From assembly GCA_016703785.1 (NCBI GenBank), contig JADJBM010000009.1, forward strand, positions 1 to 64,000: a stretch of 64,000 nucleotides of DNA, given 5' to 3'. The first letter of the stretch is position 1. Each line of letters begins with the position of its first letter. The position numbers and the translations under genes are program-made. The notes beneath the pieces are model-generated. The model made no database searches. It was not told the DNA's origin and saw nothing but the letters and a program-made list of their open reading frames with translations. Source of the stretch: Betaproteobacteria bacterium. Its GTDB lineage: Bacteria; Pseudomonadota; Gammaproteobacteria; Burkholderiales; Rhodocyclaceae. This document shows positions 27,145 through 36,595 of the stretch, piece after piece.

Positions 27145-28338
27145 TTAGAGTGATCTGCAAAATGCCTCGATCCTTCGCGCCGCCTCCAGGCATTCATCGA
27201 TGGGCGCGACCAATGCGATGCGAACGAAATTCTCACCCGGATTGACGCCGCCCGACTCACGTGCGAGGTAACTGCCGGGCAGTACGGTCACATTATATTC
27301 ACGCTGAAGGCCGAGGGCGAAATCGGTGTCGGCGATCGGCGTGCGCGCCCACAAGTAGAAGCCCGCTTCCGGTCGGGCCGTGTCGAGGTGTTCGGCAACG
27401 AGCGGGGTGACGGCATCGAATTTTTCGCGATAAAGGCGTCGGTTCTCGCGCACGTGGCCTTCGTCGCCCCAGGCGACCGCACTGGCGTGCTGTACGGGTG
27501 GGCTCATGGCGCAGCCCTGATAGGTGCGGTAAAGCCAGAATTGCGTCAGCAGACCTGCATCGCCCGCCACGAAGCCGGAGCGCAGGCCGGGTACGTTGCT
27601 GCGCTTGGAAAGGCTGGAGAACATGACGATGCCGCGATAATCGTCGCGCCCCAGGGCGTGCGCGGCTTGTAACACGCCGAGCGGCGGCGCGGCTTCGTCG
27701 AAATAGATCTCCGAATAGCACTCGTCGCTGGCGATGACGAAGCCGTGGCGGTCGGCCAGCGCAAACAGGGTCCGCCATTCTTCGAGCCCGAGCACCTTCC
27801 CGGTCGGGTTGCCCGGAGAGCAGACGTAGACCAACCGGATGCGCTTCCAGTCGGATTGCGGAATGGCGTCGAAATCCGACTGAAAGCCGTTATCCGGGAG
27901 GTGATTGAGGAACACCGGCCGCGCACCGGCGAGCAGGGCGGCACCTTCGTAGATCTGGTAGAAAGGATTCGGGCTGAGGACCAGGGCGTCGCCGCGCGAT
28001 GGATCGATGACGCACTGGGCGATGGCAAAAAGCGCCTCGCGCGAACCATTCACGGGCAGGATCTGTGTCTGGGCATCGGGTGCAGGAATGCCATAGCGTT
28101 GGCCCAGCCAGCCGGCGATGGCGCCGCGCAGGGCATCGCTGCCGGATGTCGTGGGATAATTCGCCAGCCCCTTGAGATTGCCGGCGAGCGCGTCCTTGAT
28201 GAAGGTCGGCGTTTCGTGCTGCGGTTCGCCGATGGACAAGCGGATCTCGCGCAGCCCCGGGGGCGGCTGGATGCCCTCGAACAGCCGACGCAGTTTCTCG
28301 AACGGGTAGGGGTGCAGCTTGTCGAGGCTGGGATTCAC
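27145..28338 (-). CDS. dapC: Succinyldiaminopimelate transaminase
   Basis: This 397-residue fold-type I PLP aminotransferase has the cofactor lysine in FSSLSKRSNVPGLR, and SPGNPTGKV and the phosphate-binding NGSREALF are present. In betaproteobacteria this DapC form is encoded next to dapD and catalyses the transamination of N-succinyl-2-amino-6-oxopimelate. It is the first gene of the minus-strand run dapC-dapD-pilU-dapE-prmB and faces the EamA transporter across a 68-base gap that must hold both promoters. Confidence 0.94.
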   Translation of the reverse strand: MNPSLDKLHPYPFEKLRRLFEGIQPPPGLREIRLSIGEPQHETPTFIKDALAGNLKGLANYPTTSGSDALRGAIAGWLGQRYGIPAPDAQTQILPVNGSREALFAIAQCVIDPSRGDALVLSPNPFYQIYEGAALLAGARPVFLNHLPDNGFQSDFDAIPQSDWKRIRLVYVCSPGNPTGKVLGLEEWRTLFALADRHGFVIASDECYSEIYFDEAAPPLGVLQAAHALGRDDYRGIVMFSSLSKRSNVPGLRSGFVAGDAGLLTQFWLYRTYQGCAMSPPVQHASAVAWGDEGHVRENRRLYREKFDAVTPLVAEHLDTARPEAGFYLWARTPIADTDFALGLQREYNVTVLPGSYLARESGGVNPGENFVRIALVAPIDECLEAARRIEAFCRSL

Positions 28339-28406
28339 GTCTGGTTCGCAGCCTGATCCTGTCGGCCGCTGCTTGTCTCAAAACACGAATTATAAGTGCG
28401 CCTGTC

Positions 28407-29285
28407 ATGCCGGCCAAGAAAAACACCTCTGCTGTGGCTTCACTGCTCGCCGGTGCGACGGTGTGGGGCCTCATCTGGCATCCCTACCGTGCGCTGGAAG
28501 CCATGTCCGTCTCCGCCGTGCTGGGGGCCACGCTGACCTATCTCGTGGCGTTCCTGCTGGGCTTGCCGCTGTTCCGGCGGCAACTGGCCGAATTCAGGCC
28601 AAGCTGGATGCTGGCGTCCATTGCGTTGGTCGCCGGTGGCTGCAACCTGGGCTATGTCCTGGCCACGGTGCATGGCGAAGTGATGCGGGTGCTGCTGATG
28701 TTCTATCTGGCTCCTTTGTGGACGGTCCTGTTGGCCCGGTTGCTGCTGAAGGAGAAAGTCAGCCGCCACGGTACGGCGGTGATTGCATTGTCGCTGGCTG
28801 GCGCCGTCGTCATGCTGTGGCAACCCAGCCTTGGATGGCCCTTGCCGGGGAATGGGGCCGAATGGCTCGGCCTGGCGGCCGGTTTCCTGTTTGCCCTGGC
28901 CAATGTGCTCATCCGCAAGGCGCATGACTTGTCCATCGAGATCAAGTCGATGGCGGTGTTTGCCGGCGTAGTGACGGTAGGACTTTTCATTCTGCCGTTT
29001 GATCTGGATCCGGTCGTGTTGCCGCCAATGGCGGGCTGGTGGCTCGTCGGCGTGATCGGCATAGTCCTGCTGGCGACGAATTTCTTCGTCCAGTTCGGCC
29101 TGACGCACACACCGGCCAACCGGGCGATCGTCATCTTCCTGTTCGAACTGGTGGTGGCCGCCTTGGCTTCGTGGTTGTTGGCGGGGGAAGTCATGACGCT
29201 GAAGGAATGGATCGGCGGCGTGATGATCGTCGCCGCCAGCCTGTTCTCGGGAAAACTGGAGGCGCGGGAGCCCCACCCGGCTTGA
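28407..29285 (+). CDS. EamA/DMT-family membrane transporter
   Basis: This 292-residue protein has ten predicted hydrophobic segments in two EamA repeats, for example ATLTYLVAFLLGLPLF, VVMLWQPSLGWPL and LVGVIGIVLLATNFFVQFG. The second repeat ends in a conserved glutamate-bearing segment, FLFELVVAALASW. Family members export amino acids or other small metabolites; the substrate is not evident. It stands alone between dapC (divergent) and uvrB. Confidence 0.88.
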   Translation: MPAKKNTSAVASLLAGATVWGLIWHPYRALEAMSVSAVLGATLTYLVAFLLGLPLFRRQLAEFRPSWMLASIALVAGGCNLGYVLATVHGEVMRVLLMFYLAPLWTVLLARLLLKEKVSRHGTAVIALSLAGAVVMLWQPSLGWPLPGNGAEWLGLAAGFLFALANVLIRKAHDLSIEIKSMAVFAGVVTVGLFILPFDLDPVVLPPMAGWWLVGVIGIVLLATNFFVQFGLTHTPANRAIVIFLFELVVAALASWLLAGEVMTLKEWIGGVMIVAASLFSGKLEAREPHPA

Positions 29286-29321
29286 TAGAATTCCCCTTCT
29301 TCATACAACGCGTGCGCTCAC

Positions 29322-31373
29322 GTGGCTATCACCTTTCCCAACAGTCCATTCTCCCTGCATCAGCCGTTTCCGCCGGCCGGCGATCAGCCGGAAGCCATCG
29401 AGAAGCTGGTCGAGGGCGTTCTGGACGGACTGATGTACCAGACGTTGCTCGGGGTCACTGGTTCAGGCAAAACCTATACCATGGCCAACGTCATCGCCCG
29501 GCTTGGCCGGCCGGCGATGGTATTGGCGCCGAACAAGACGCTGGCGGCGCAGCTCTACTCGGAATTCCGCGAGTTTTTCCCGGAGAACGCCGTCGAGTAC
29601 TTCGTCTCCTACTATGACTACTACCAGCCCGAGGCCTATGTGCCTTCCCGTGATTTATTCATCGAGAAGGACTCCTCGATCAACGAGCACATCGAGCAGA
29701 TGCGGCTTTCCGCCACCAAGTCGCTGCTGGAACGGCGCGACGTGGTCATCGTCGGCACCGTTTCGGCCATCTATGGCATCGGAGATCCGGTCGATTACCA
29801 CGGCATGATCCTGCACCTGCGGGAGGGGGAGCATATCGGACAGCGCGACGTCATCAAGCGCCTGGCCGAGATGCAGTACGAAAGGAACGAGGTGGATTTT
29901 CATCGCGGCACCTTCCGCGTGCGCGGCGATGTGATCGACATTTTCCCAGCCGAGAACGCGGAATACGCCTTGCGCCTGTCCCTTTTCGACGACGTGATCG
30001 AATCGTTGCAGTTGTTCGACCCGCTGACCGGCCACCTGCGGCAGAAACTGGGCCGCTTCACGGTCTATCCCTCCAGCCACTATGTCACGCCGCGCGAGAC
30101 GGTGCTTCGGGCCGTCGAGGCCATCAAGCTCGAGTTGCGCGAACGGATCGAGGCGTATCAGAAGAACCAGAAACTCGTGGAATGCCAGCGCATCGAGCAG
30201 CGCACCCGTTTCGACCTGGAAATGCTCAACGAACTGGGCTTCTGCAAAGGCATCGAGAATTACTCACGCCACCTGTCCGGGCGCCGACCCGGCGAGCCGC
30301 CGCCGACCCTGATCGACTACCTGCCACCGGAGTCCATCATGTTCATCGACGAGTCCCATGTCACCGTGCCGCAATTGGGTGGCATGTACAAGGGCGACCG
30401 TTCGCGCAAGGAAAACCTGGTCGAGTACGGATTCCGGCTGCCTTCCGCCCTGGACAATCGACCGCTGCGCTTCGACGAGTTCGAGCAGCTCATGCCGCAG
30501 ACCGTGTTCGTCTCCGCCACCCCGGCGGAGTACGAGCGGACGCATCAGTCCCAGGTGGTGGAACAGGTGGTGCGACCGACCGGCCTGATCGATCCCCAGG
30601 TGATCGTGCGTCCGGCAGCATCACAGGTCGATGACCTCTTGGGAGAAATCAAGTTGCGCACCGCGCAGAACGAGCGCGTGTTGGTGACCACGCTGACCAA
30701 GCGCCTGTCCGAGGATCTGACCGACTATTTGGGCGAGAACGGCATCAAGGTGCGCTATTTGCATTCCGATATTGAAACCGTGGAACGCGTGGAAATCATC
30801 CGCGACCTGCGCCTTGGCGAATTCGACGTACTGGTCGGGATCAATCTGTTGCGCGAGGGATTGGATATCCCCGAGGTCTCGCTGGTGGCGATTTTGGATG
30901 CCGACAAGGAGGGCTTCCTGCGTTCGGAGCGATCCCTGATCCAGACCATCGGGCGGGCGGCACGCCACGTTAATGGTACGGCGATCCTCTACGCCGATAG
31001 AACGACGGAGTCCATGAATCGCGCCATTGCCGAAACCGAACGGCGGCGCGCCAAGCAGGTGATCTTCAACGAAGCGAACGGCATTACTCCGAAAAGCATT
31101 TCCAAGCGCATCAAGGACATCATTGATGGGGTCTATGACCACGAGATTGCCTCCGAAGCCATGGAAGTGGCGGAGGAGAGGGCCCGCTACGAGGCAATGG
31201 ACGAGAAGTCTCTGGCCCGGGAAATCCGCCGGTTGGAAAAACGCATGCAGGAGCATGCAAGAAACCTTGAATTCGAGGATGCTGCGGCCAAGCGCAACGA
31301 ACTCTTTCGCCTCAGGAAGCTTGCCTTCGGTGGGGATGAGCATGATGTTGTTGATGCTAGAGACAGCAAATGA
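29322..31373 (+). CDS. uvrB: UvrABC excinuclease subunit B
   Basis: This 683-residue UvrB starts at GTG 29322. It has Walker A GVTGSGKTYT, the beta-hairpin YYDYYQPEAYVP, helicase motifs (IDESHV, FVSATPAEYE, GINLLREGLDIPE, QTIGRAARH) and a C-terminal UVR motif (LARE-IRRLEKRM region) that contacts UvrC. It verifies lesions in nucleotide excision repair. It overlaps the following phosphatase gene by 4 bases (ATGA). Confidence 0.98.
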   Translation: MAITFPNSPFSLHQPFPPAGDQPEAIEKLVEGVLDGLMYQTLLGVTGSGKTYTMANVIARLGRPAMVLAPNKTLAAQLYSEFREFFPENAVEYFVSYYDYYQPEAYVPSRDLFIEKDSSINEHIEQMRLSATKSLLERRDVVIVGTVSAIYGIGDPVDYHGMILHLREGEHIGQRDVIKRLAEMQYERNEVDFHRGTFRVRGDVIDIFPAENAEYALRLSLFDDVIESLQLFDPLTGHLRQKLGRFTVYPSSHYVTPRETVLRAVEAIKLELRERIEAYQKNQKLVECQRIEQRTRFDLEMLNELGFCKGIENYSRHLSGRRPGEPPPTLIDYLPPESIMFIDESHVTVPQLGGMYKGDRSRKENLVEYGFRLPSALDNRPLRFDEFEQLMPQTVFVSATPAEYERTHQSQVVEQVVRPTGLIDPQVIVRPAASQVDDLLGEIKLRTAQNERVLVTTLTKRLSEDLTDYLGENGIKVRYLHSDIETVERVEIIRDLRLGEFDVLVGINLLREGLDIPEVSLVAILDADKEGFLRSERSLIQTIGRAARHVNGTAILYADRTTESMNRAIAETERRRAKQVIFNEANGITPKSISKRIKDIIDGVYDHEIASEAMEVAEERARYEAMDEKSLAREIRRLEKRMQEHARNLEFEDAAAKRNELFRLRKLAFGGDEHDVVDARDSK

Positions 31374-31840
31374 AACGCATCCTTTTCGTCTGCATGGGCA
31401 ATATATGCCGCTCACCGACCGCCGAGGGAGTAACTAGAAATATATTATTAATTAATAAGATGGATGATTTTATTAAAGTAGATTCCGCTGGAACGCACGC
31501 TTACCATTCAGGTGAGCCGCCGGATCCCCGCACCTGTGCCACCGCCATGAAGCGGGGTGTGGATTTGTCGGATCAGCGTGCACGCAAGGTGAGCCCAGAA
31601 GACTTCGCGCGGTTTGATCTGCTACTGGCGATGGACCGGGACAATCTGGAACAACTCAAGCGGGGAGCGCGACCCGAACACCATGCAAAACTGGGCCTTT
31701 TCATGAATTATGCAACCCGTTTTGACACGGATGAAATCCCCGATCCGTATTTTGGAACGGAAAAGGGATTCGAACTCGTGCTGGACATGGCCGAAGATGC
31801 GGCGCGCGGTCTGATTGCCGCCTTGCAGCGTCAGAAATGA
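31370..31840 (+). CDS. Low-molecular-weight protein-tyrosine phosphatase
   Basis: This 156-residue protein has the signature CMGNICRS (C8-x5-R14) at the N-terminus and the general-acid loop DPYFG near residue 125. It dephosphorylates phosphotyrosine, often on bacterial tyrosine kinases or exopolysaccharide machinery. Translation is coupled to uvrB through the ATGA overlap. The stretch 31431-31485, encoding about residues 21-39, is strikingly AT-rich (TAGAAATATATTATTAATTA) compared with the rest, yet the frame is intact and the region lies in a surface helix between the P-loop and the next strand. Confidence 0.93.
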   Translation: MKRILFVCMGNICRSPTAEGVTRNILLINKMDDFIKVDSAGTHAYHSGEPPDPRTCATAMKRGVDLSDQRARKVSPEDFARFDLLLAMDRDNLEQLKRGARPEHHAKLGLFMNYATRFDTDEIPDPYFGTEKGFELVLDMAEDAARGLIAALQRQK

Positions 31841-31867
31841 ATAAGGCCAGCATGCGCTGGCCTTATT
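31840..31867. terminator. Bidirectional terminator between the phosphatase gene and rne
   Basis: A perfect 12-bp stem AATAAGGCCAGC/GCTGGCCTTATT (31840-31851 with 31856-31867) with a 4-base loop has A-rich and T-rich outer ends. It therefore works for both convergent genes; the rne stop is 18 bases away. Confidence 0.85.
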
Positions 31868-31885
31868 CCCCTTAAGCACTCGCGA

Positions 31886-34609
31886 CTACTTGTGGGTTTC
31901 CACCTGCATTAGGGGTTCATTATTGATTTCAACCGGTGCCTTGGGCTTGCGTCCGAGGCGGATCTCCGGTTCAGGCTGCAGGGAAACGGGGACCTTGTTT
32001 TGGCTGGTTTCCACCATGATCAGCCCGCTTTCTCCCAAGGCGACTGAAATATCGACCTGCGGCTTGACGGGGGCCGGCTTGGAAACGGCAACAGGTGCGG
32101 CTACCAGTACTTGGGCCACGGTCGGCTCCTGCGGGGAGACTTCCTCTCCTTGAGTGGACTCAGGTTCGGTTACCAGGACAGGGGCCAAGGCAGGCTCGAC
32201 AGACGGGCTGGCAACTTCCGCCTCGACACGTTCGCCTTCGACAGGCAACGGAACGGGTGCCGGCGCCGACTCCAGTGCTGGAATTTCAGTAGGGGCAACG
32301 AATTCGAAAGCCAAAGGTGCCTGTTCAGCTACTTGAGGTGCGGCCTCGATCTGGGGAGTCTGATCCTCGATCTGGGGAGTCTGCCCTTCGATCAAGGCTT
32401 CGACCTGCCCCGCTCCCGCTTCTTGGTTATCGGGGTGGCGCTCCGCACGGTCCCGACCCCGCCCGCGGCGGCCGCGGCGGCCGCGACGTTCTTCCTGCTG
32501 TTCAGTAGTTGTTGCGTTGGGGGCGTGGGACTCCAGAGCGCCGGTCTTCAGGGCCGTGGTTGTCTCAGCAGACTGCTGAGGACGCTGTTCCTGTTGCCGG
32601 GGTTGGCGGGGCTGACGCGGCTCCTGTCCTTGTCTTTCCGCGCGTTCGCCGCGATCTGATCTGTCAGGACGTTCCTGACGCGGACGGCGTTCTCCGCGCG
32701 CTTCCTGTTCCTGGCGTGGCGATGGTTGCTGGCCGCGCGTGCGCTGTTCCTGACGATCGCGGGGTTCCTGGCGGGCGCGCTCGCCGCGATCGCGGCCGCG
32801 TCCGCGATCGCCACGACCTTCACGCGTCTGTTCGCGGCGGGCCGGCGGCTCGGCCTTGACTACAGGCACTGGCTCGGTCTTCCGATTGCCGCGGAACCAA
32901 CCGAAGATCTTGTCGATGATGCCAATCTGCTCCACTGTACTGGCCGGCGCAGCCGTGGGCGATTGGGTGGCAGTCCTGGGCTCGATTATCGGGGCCGGTT
33001 GAGACGGAGTGATGCCTCTTACAGCCGCCTCTGGACGACTGGGTCGCGCTTCGGTCTGCGCCGATGGAGGCTGATAGGCCTCGGTCGGCGGCGCCTCGAC
33101 CATCTTGTAGCTCGGTAGGGCCTGGTCCTCCAGATTCAACTGATCGTGACGCAGGCGAACGATTTCGTGGGCTGGCGTCTCGAGATGGATGTTCGGGATC
33201 AGGACGATGTTAACCTTGTGACGCAATTCGATGGTACGGATGTCGTCGCGTTTTTCGTTGAGCAGGAACGTGGCAACGTCGACAGGGATCTGCACATGCA
33301 CTGCGCCGGTATTCTCCTTCATTGCCTCTTCTTCGAGTATGCGCAGAATATGCAAGGCAGCCGATTCGGTGCTGCGTATGTGGCCAGTGCCGGTGCAGCG
33401 TGGGCAGGGGATGTACGTCATTTCCGCCAGCGCAGGCCGTAGGCGCTGGCGCGACAGTTCAAGCAGGCCGAAGCGGGAGATCTTGCCAGTCTGAACGCGT
33501 GCACGGTCAAAATGCAGGGCGTCGCGTAGCCTGTTCTCCACTTCGCGCTGGGCCCGCGGACTCTCCATGTCGATGAAATCGATGACGATGAGGCCGCCCA
33601 GGTCGCGCAGTCGCAACTGTCGGGCGATTTCGTCTGCCGCCTCGAGGTTGGTGCGAAGTGCGGTTTCTTCGATGTCGGCCCCTCGCGTGGCGCGGCCGGA
33701 GTTGACGTCGACGGACACCAGCGCTTCTGTGTGATCGACCACAATGGCGCCGCCAGAGGGCAGGGTGACCTGGCGACCAAAGGCTGTCTCGATCTGATGC
33801 TCGATTTGGAAGCGCGAGAAAAGCGGCACATCATCGCTGTAGCGTTTCACGCGTGCCACGTTGCCCGGCATGACATGGCTCATGAATTGCTGTGCCTGCT
33901 CGTAGATGTCATCGGTGTCGATCAGGATTTCGCCGATGTCGGGCTGGAAATAATCGCGTATGGCCCGAATGACCAGGCTGCCTTCCTGGTAGATGAGGAA
34001 AGGGCCTTTTTGGCCGCCGGCTGCGCCTTCGATGGCGCGCCAAAGTTGCATCAGGTAATTGAGGTCCCACTGGAGTTCTTCGGCATTGCGGCCGATACCT
34101 GCGGTGCGGGCGATCAGGCTCATTCCCTGCGGCACGTCTAGCTGATCCATGGCCTCGCGCAGTTCGTTGCGATCCTCGCCCTCGATTCTGCGCGAAACAC
34201 CGCCGCCTCTAGGATTGTTCGGCATCAGGACGAGATAGCGGCCCGCCAGGGAGATGAAAGTGGTCAGCGCTGCGCCCTTGTTGCCGCGCTCATCCTTGTC
34301 CACCTGGACGATGAGTTCCTGGCCTTCCTTGAGCGCTTCCTTGATGGTAGCGCGGTTCGGCTCGACGCCTTCACGGAAATAGGCGCGTGAGACTTCCTTG
34401 AACGGGAGAAAACCGTGTCGCTCAGCGCCGTAGTCAACGAACGCCGCCTCGAGACTCGGCTCGAGGCGGGTAATGACGGCCTTGTAGATGTTGCTCTTGC
34501 GTTGTTCCTTTGCGGCCGACTCGATGTCGAGATCAATCAGTTTCTGACCATCAACTATCGCGACGCGGAGTTCTTCGGCCTGCGTCGCATTGAACAGCAT
34601 GCGTTTCAT
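31886..34609 (-). CDS. rne: Ribonuclease E
   Basis: The ATG at 34607-34609 (MKRMLFNATQAEELRVAIV) gives 907 residues. The catalytic half carries an S1 domain (about 36-120), the DNase I-like subdomain acids in SVDVNSGRAT and IVIDFIDME, and the zinc-link CPRCTGTG (about 405). The second half is low-complexity and Arg/Pro/Gln/Glu-rich with many RGDR-like repeats, then a Pro/Glu/Val-rich segment, the disordered scaffold for the degradosome and RNA binding. It ends with a short conserved-looking tail (GRKPKAPVEINNEPL). It processes rRNA and tRNA and turns over mRNA. The gene is divergent from rluC across a long leader, as expected for autoregulated rne. Confidence 0.96.
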   Translation of the reverse strand: MKRMLFNATQAEELRVAIVDGQKLIDLDIESAAKEQRKSNIYKAVITRLEPSLEAAFVDYGAERHGFLPFKEVSRAYFREGVEPNRATIKEALKEGQELIVQVDKDERGNKGAALTTFISLAGRYLVLMPNNPRGGGVSRRIEGEDRNELREAMDQLDVPQGMSLIARTAGIGRNAEELQWDLNYLMQLWRAIEGAAGGQKGPFLIYQEGSLVIRAIRDYFQPDIGEILIDTDDIYEQAQQFMSHVMPGNVARVKRYSDDVPLFSRFQIEHQIETAFGRQVTLPSGGAIVVDHTEALVSVDVNSGRATRGADIEETALRTNLEAADEIARQLRLRDLGGLIVIDFIDMESPRAQREVENRLRDALHFDRARVQTGKISRFGLLELSRQRLRPALAEMTYIPCPRCTGTGHIRSTESAALHILRILEEEAMKENTGAVHVQIPVDVATFLLNEKRDDIRTIELRHKVNIVLIPNIHLETPAHEIVRLRHDQLNLEDQALPSYKMVEAPPTEAYQPPSAQTEARPSRPEAAVRGITPSQPAPIIEPRTATQSPTAAPASTVEQIGIIDKIFGWFRGNRKTEPVPVVKAEPPARREQTREGRGDRGRGRDRGERARQEPRDRQEQRTRGQQPSPRQEQEARGERRPRQERPDRSDRGERAERQGQEPRQPRQPRQQEQRPQQSAETTTALKTGALESHAPNATTTEQQEERRGRRGRRGRGRDRAERHPDNQEAGAGQVEALIEGQTPQIEDQTPQIEAAPQVAEQAPLAFEFVAPTEIPALESAPAPVPLPVEGERVEAEVASPSVEPALAPVLVTEPESTQGEEVSPQEPTVAQVLVAAPVAVSKPAPVKPQVDISVALGESGLIMVETSQNKVPVSLQPEPEIRLGRKPKAPVEINNEPLMQVETHK

Positions 34610-34962
34610 TGTTGTGCTCTCCCGCGCGCAAACACGGGAAGACAAACCGCATCCAATTCTGGCGGATCGTTATTAGTTTGGCTGGTTTGAAATCATCAAA
34701 GGCGTCAAGGGCAAACTAATTTCAGGTTTGTCTTTTCGTCCTGAGTTGATATTTCAGGACGGTGTGTTCCGTTGTTTGTAGTGTGCTAAGTGCGCGCAAT
34801 TCAAGTAGTATCGCTGCTTGCGGTGAGCGAATTAACCTTTGTGCGGTTTGCTTGAGCCGATTCGAATCGGCTGCACTCCCGGCGCGCCCGCCAATGCCAC
34901 TTCGGGTCATGGGGCGCGCATCCGGAACCAACCTGAACTATTCTTCATGGCGGTCCCCCAGG
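34610..34962. promoter_or_regulatory. Divergent spacer between rne and rluC (rne leader)
   Basis: These 353 bases have no convincing gene; the open frame from 34762 is an upstream extension of rluC without a ribosome site. A stem GTCCTGA/TCAGGAC (34738-34744 with 34754-34760, 9-base loop) lies about 130 bases upstream of the rne start. In enterobacteria the rne 5' leader folds into stems that RNase E recognises to control its own mRNA; this hairpin could serve the same purpose. I see no clear consensus promoter for rluC. Confidence 0.5.
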
Positions 34963-35970
34963 ATGGACAAACCTGCCGACAGTATATTCAATATGAAGGA
35001 GTTAAGCAAAGCTTCCGTTACCCGTCGGCAGATCGATGAAGGCGCGGAGGGGCAGCGGATTGACAATTACTTGCTGCGCATCTGCAAGGGGGTGCCGAAA
35101 AGCCACGTCTATCGAATCCTCAGAAGTGGAGAAGTGCGGGTCAATAGCAAGCGGATCGGGCCGGATTACCGGCTGCAGCCGGGCGACGAGGTGCGCGTAC
35201 CTCCGCTTCGGCTGGGTGCCGGGAACAAGCCGGCCGTGCCGGTCGGGCGGGAATATCGCATTGTCTACGAGGATGACGGACTGCTGGCAATCGACAAGCC
35301 GGCTGGCATGGCAGTACATGGCGGCAGCGGGGTGAGCTTCGGAATTATCGAACAGTTGCGCCGGCAGAGACCAGAGGCGCGTTTTCTGGAGTTGGCACAC
35401 CGGCTTGATCGCGAAACCTCGGGCCTACTGCTGATCGCCAAGAAACGCTCGATCCTGACGGCCTTGCACGAGATGTTTCGCACGGGGCGGATCAAGAAGC
35501 GCTACTTGGCTCTCGTCAAGGGCCGCTGGCTTGAGCCGTTGCGAAATGTCAAGTTGCCCCTCCTCAAGCAGCTGGCCGAAGACGGCACGCGGCGTGTCAG
35601 CGTGTCTCCGGAGGGCAAGGCAGCGCATAGCATCGTGCGACTAGTGGCGCGATGGGATAACTTTAGCCTGGTTGGCGTGGAACTGGAAACAGGTCGAACG
35701 CATCAGATCCGCGTGCACCTGACCCATTTGGGCTTTCCCCTTTGTGGCGACGACAAGTACGGCGATTTTGCTTTGAACAAAATCTTGCAAAAACAGGGCC
35801 TCGGCCGCATGTTCTTGCATTCGGCACAGCTGGCATTCGATCATCCTGCAACGGGAGTGCACCTGGAATTGGCTGCGAGGCTACCAGACGACTTGCAGGG
35901 TTTTTTGGGGCGACTGGAAGAGAGCGAGACACGGGATTATGGGTCGGAATTACCGATTGATAGTGTTTGA
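34963..35970 (+). CDS. rluC: 23S rRNA pseudouridine synthase RluC
   Basis: From ATG 34963 the product is 335 residues; an alternative ATG at 34993 gives 325, and neither has a strong ribosome site. An S4 RNA-binding domain (about residues 25-85, with VYRILRSGEVRVN) precedes the RluA-family catalytic domain. The catalytic Asp is in AHRLDRETSG; GRTHQIRVH and CGDDKYGD are also conserved. It converts uridines 955, 2504 and 2580 of 23S rRNA in E. coli. Its 3' end overlaps the HAD phosphatase gene by 32 bases. Confidence 0.93.
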   Translation: MDKPADSIFNMKELSKASVTRRQIDEGAEGQRIDNYLLRICKGVPKSHVYRILRSGEVRVNSKRIGPDYRLQPGDEVRVPPLRLGAGNKPAVPVGREYRIVYEDDGLLAIDKPAGMAVHGGSGVSFGIIEQLRRQRPEARFLELAHRLDRETSGLLLIAKKRSILTALHEMFRTGRIKKRYLALVKGRWLEPLRNVKLPLLKQLAEDGTRRVSVSPEGKAAHSIVRLVARWDNFSLVGVELETGRTHQIRVHLTHLGFPLCGDDKYGDFALNKILQKQGLGRMFLHSAQLAFDHPATGVHLELAARLPDDLQGFLGRLEESETRDYGSELPIDSV

Positions 35971-36595
35971 CTGGGACGGCACGCTACTGGATTCGGCGGG
36001 GGCGATCGTCGCTTGCATGCGGGCAGCAGCGATTGATCTTGGACTCCCTCCGCCGGACGAGGGAACTGCAAGACAGGTAATCGGGCTGGGCTTGCACGAT
36101 GCCTTGTCGCAGGCCCTACCAGGCGTTCCCGCCAGCGAATACCCGCGTGTGGCGGAGCGTTATCGGCAGCACTATCTTGCCCAGGATCACGAACTTACCC
36201 TGTTTGCCGGCGCACACGACCTCGTCGAGGAACTGGCTGATACAGGATGGCTGTTGGGGGTCGCCACCGGCAAGAGTCGTCTTGGTTTGAACCGCGCACT
36301 GGATGCATCACGTCTCAGGGATTTTTTCCATGCCACACGGTGCGCCGATGAGTGCTGTTCGAAACCCGCTCCCGATATGCTGAGGGAGATCATGGAAGAA
36401 CTCAGGGCGTCGCCGGAGGAGACCCTGATGATCGGCGACACGACGCATGACCTGCAAATGGCGAAAAATGCAGGCGTCGATGCGCTGGCGGTCGGGTATG
36501 GTGCGCATACTCGCGAAGTATTGCAGGCGGAACGGCCGATTGACGTGTTTGACGATTTTGCCCAATTGACTGAATGGTTGCGAAGGCACGGATGA
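35939..36595 (+). CDS. HAD-superfamily hydrolase (phosphoglycolate phosphatase-like)
   Basis: This 218-residue protein has the HAD motifs FDWDGTLLDS (nucleophile and acid/base Asp), the Thr in GVATGKSR, Lys in SKPAPD and the acidic pair in IGDTTHDLQMA. A helical cap domain is inserted after motif I, as in Gph. The substrate is probably a small phosphate ester, with 2-phosphoglycolate the common annotation. It overlaps rluC at its start and the Rieske gene at its end. Confidence 0.9.
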   Translation: MGRNYRLIVFDWDGTLLDSAGAIVACMRAAAIDLGLPPPDEGTARQVIGLGLHDALSQALPGVPASEYPRVAERYRQHYLAQDHELTLFAGAHDLVEELADTGWLLGVATGKSRLGLNRALDASRLRDFFHATRCADECCSKPAPDMLREIMEELRASPEETLMIGDTTHDLQMAKNAGVDALAVGYGAHTREVLQAERPIDVFDDFAQLTEWLRRHG

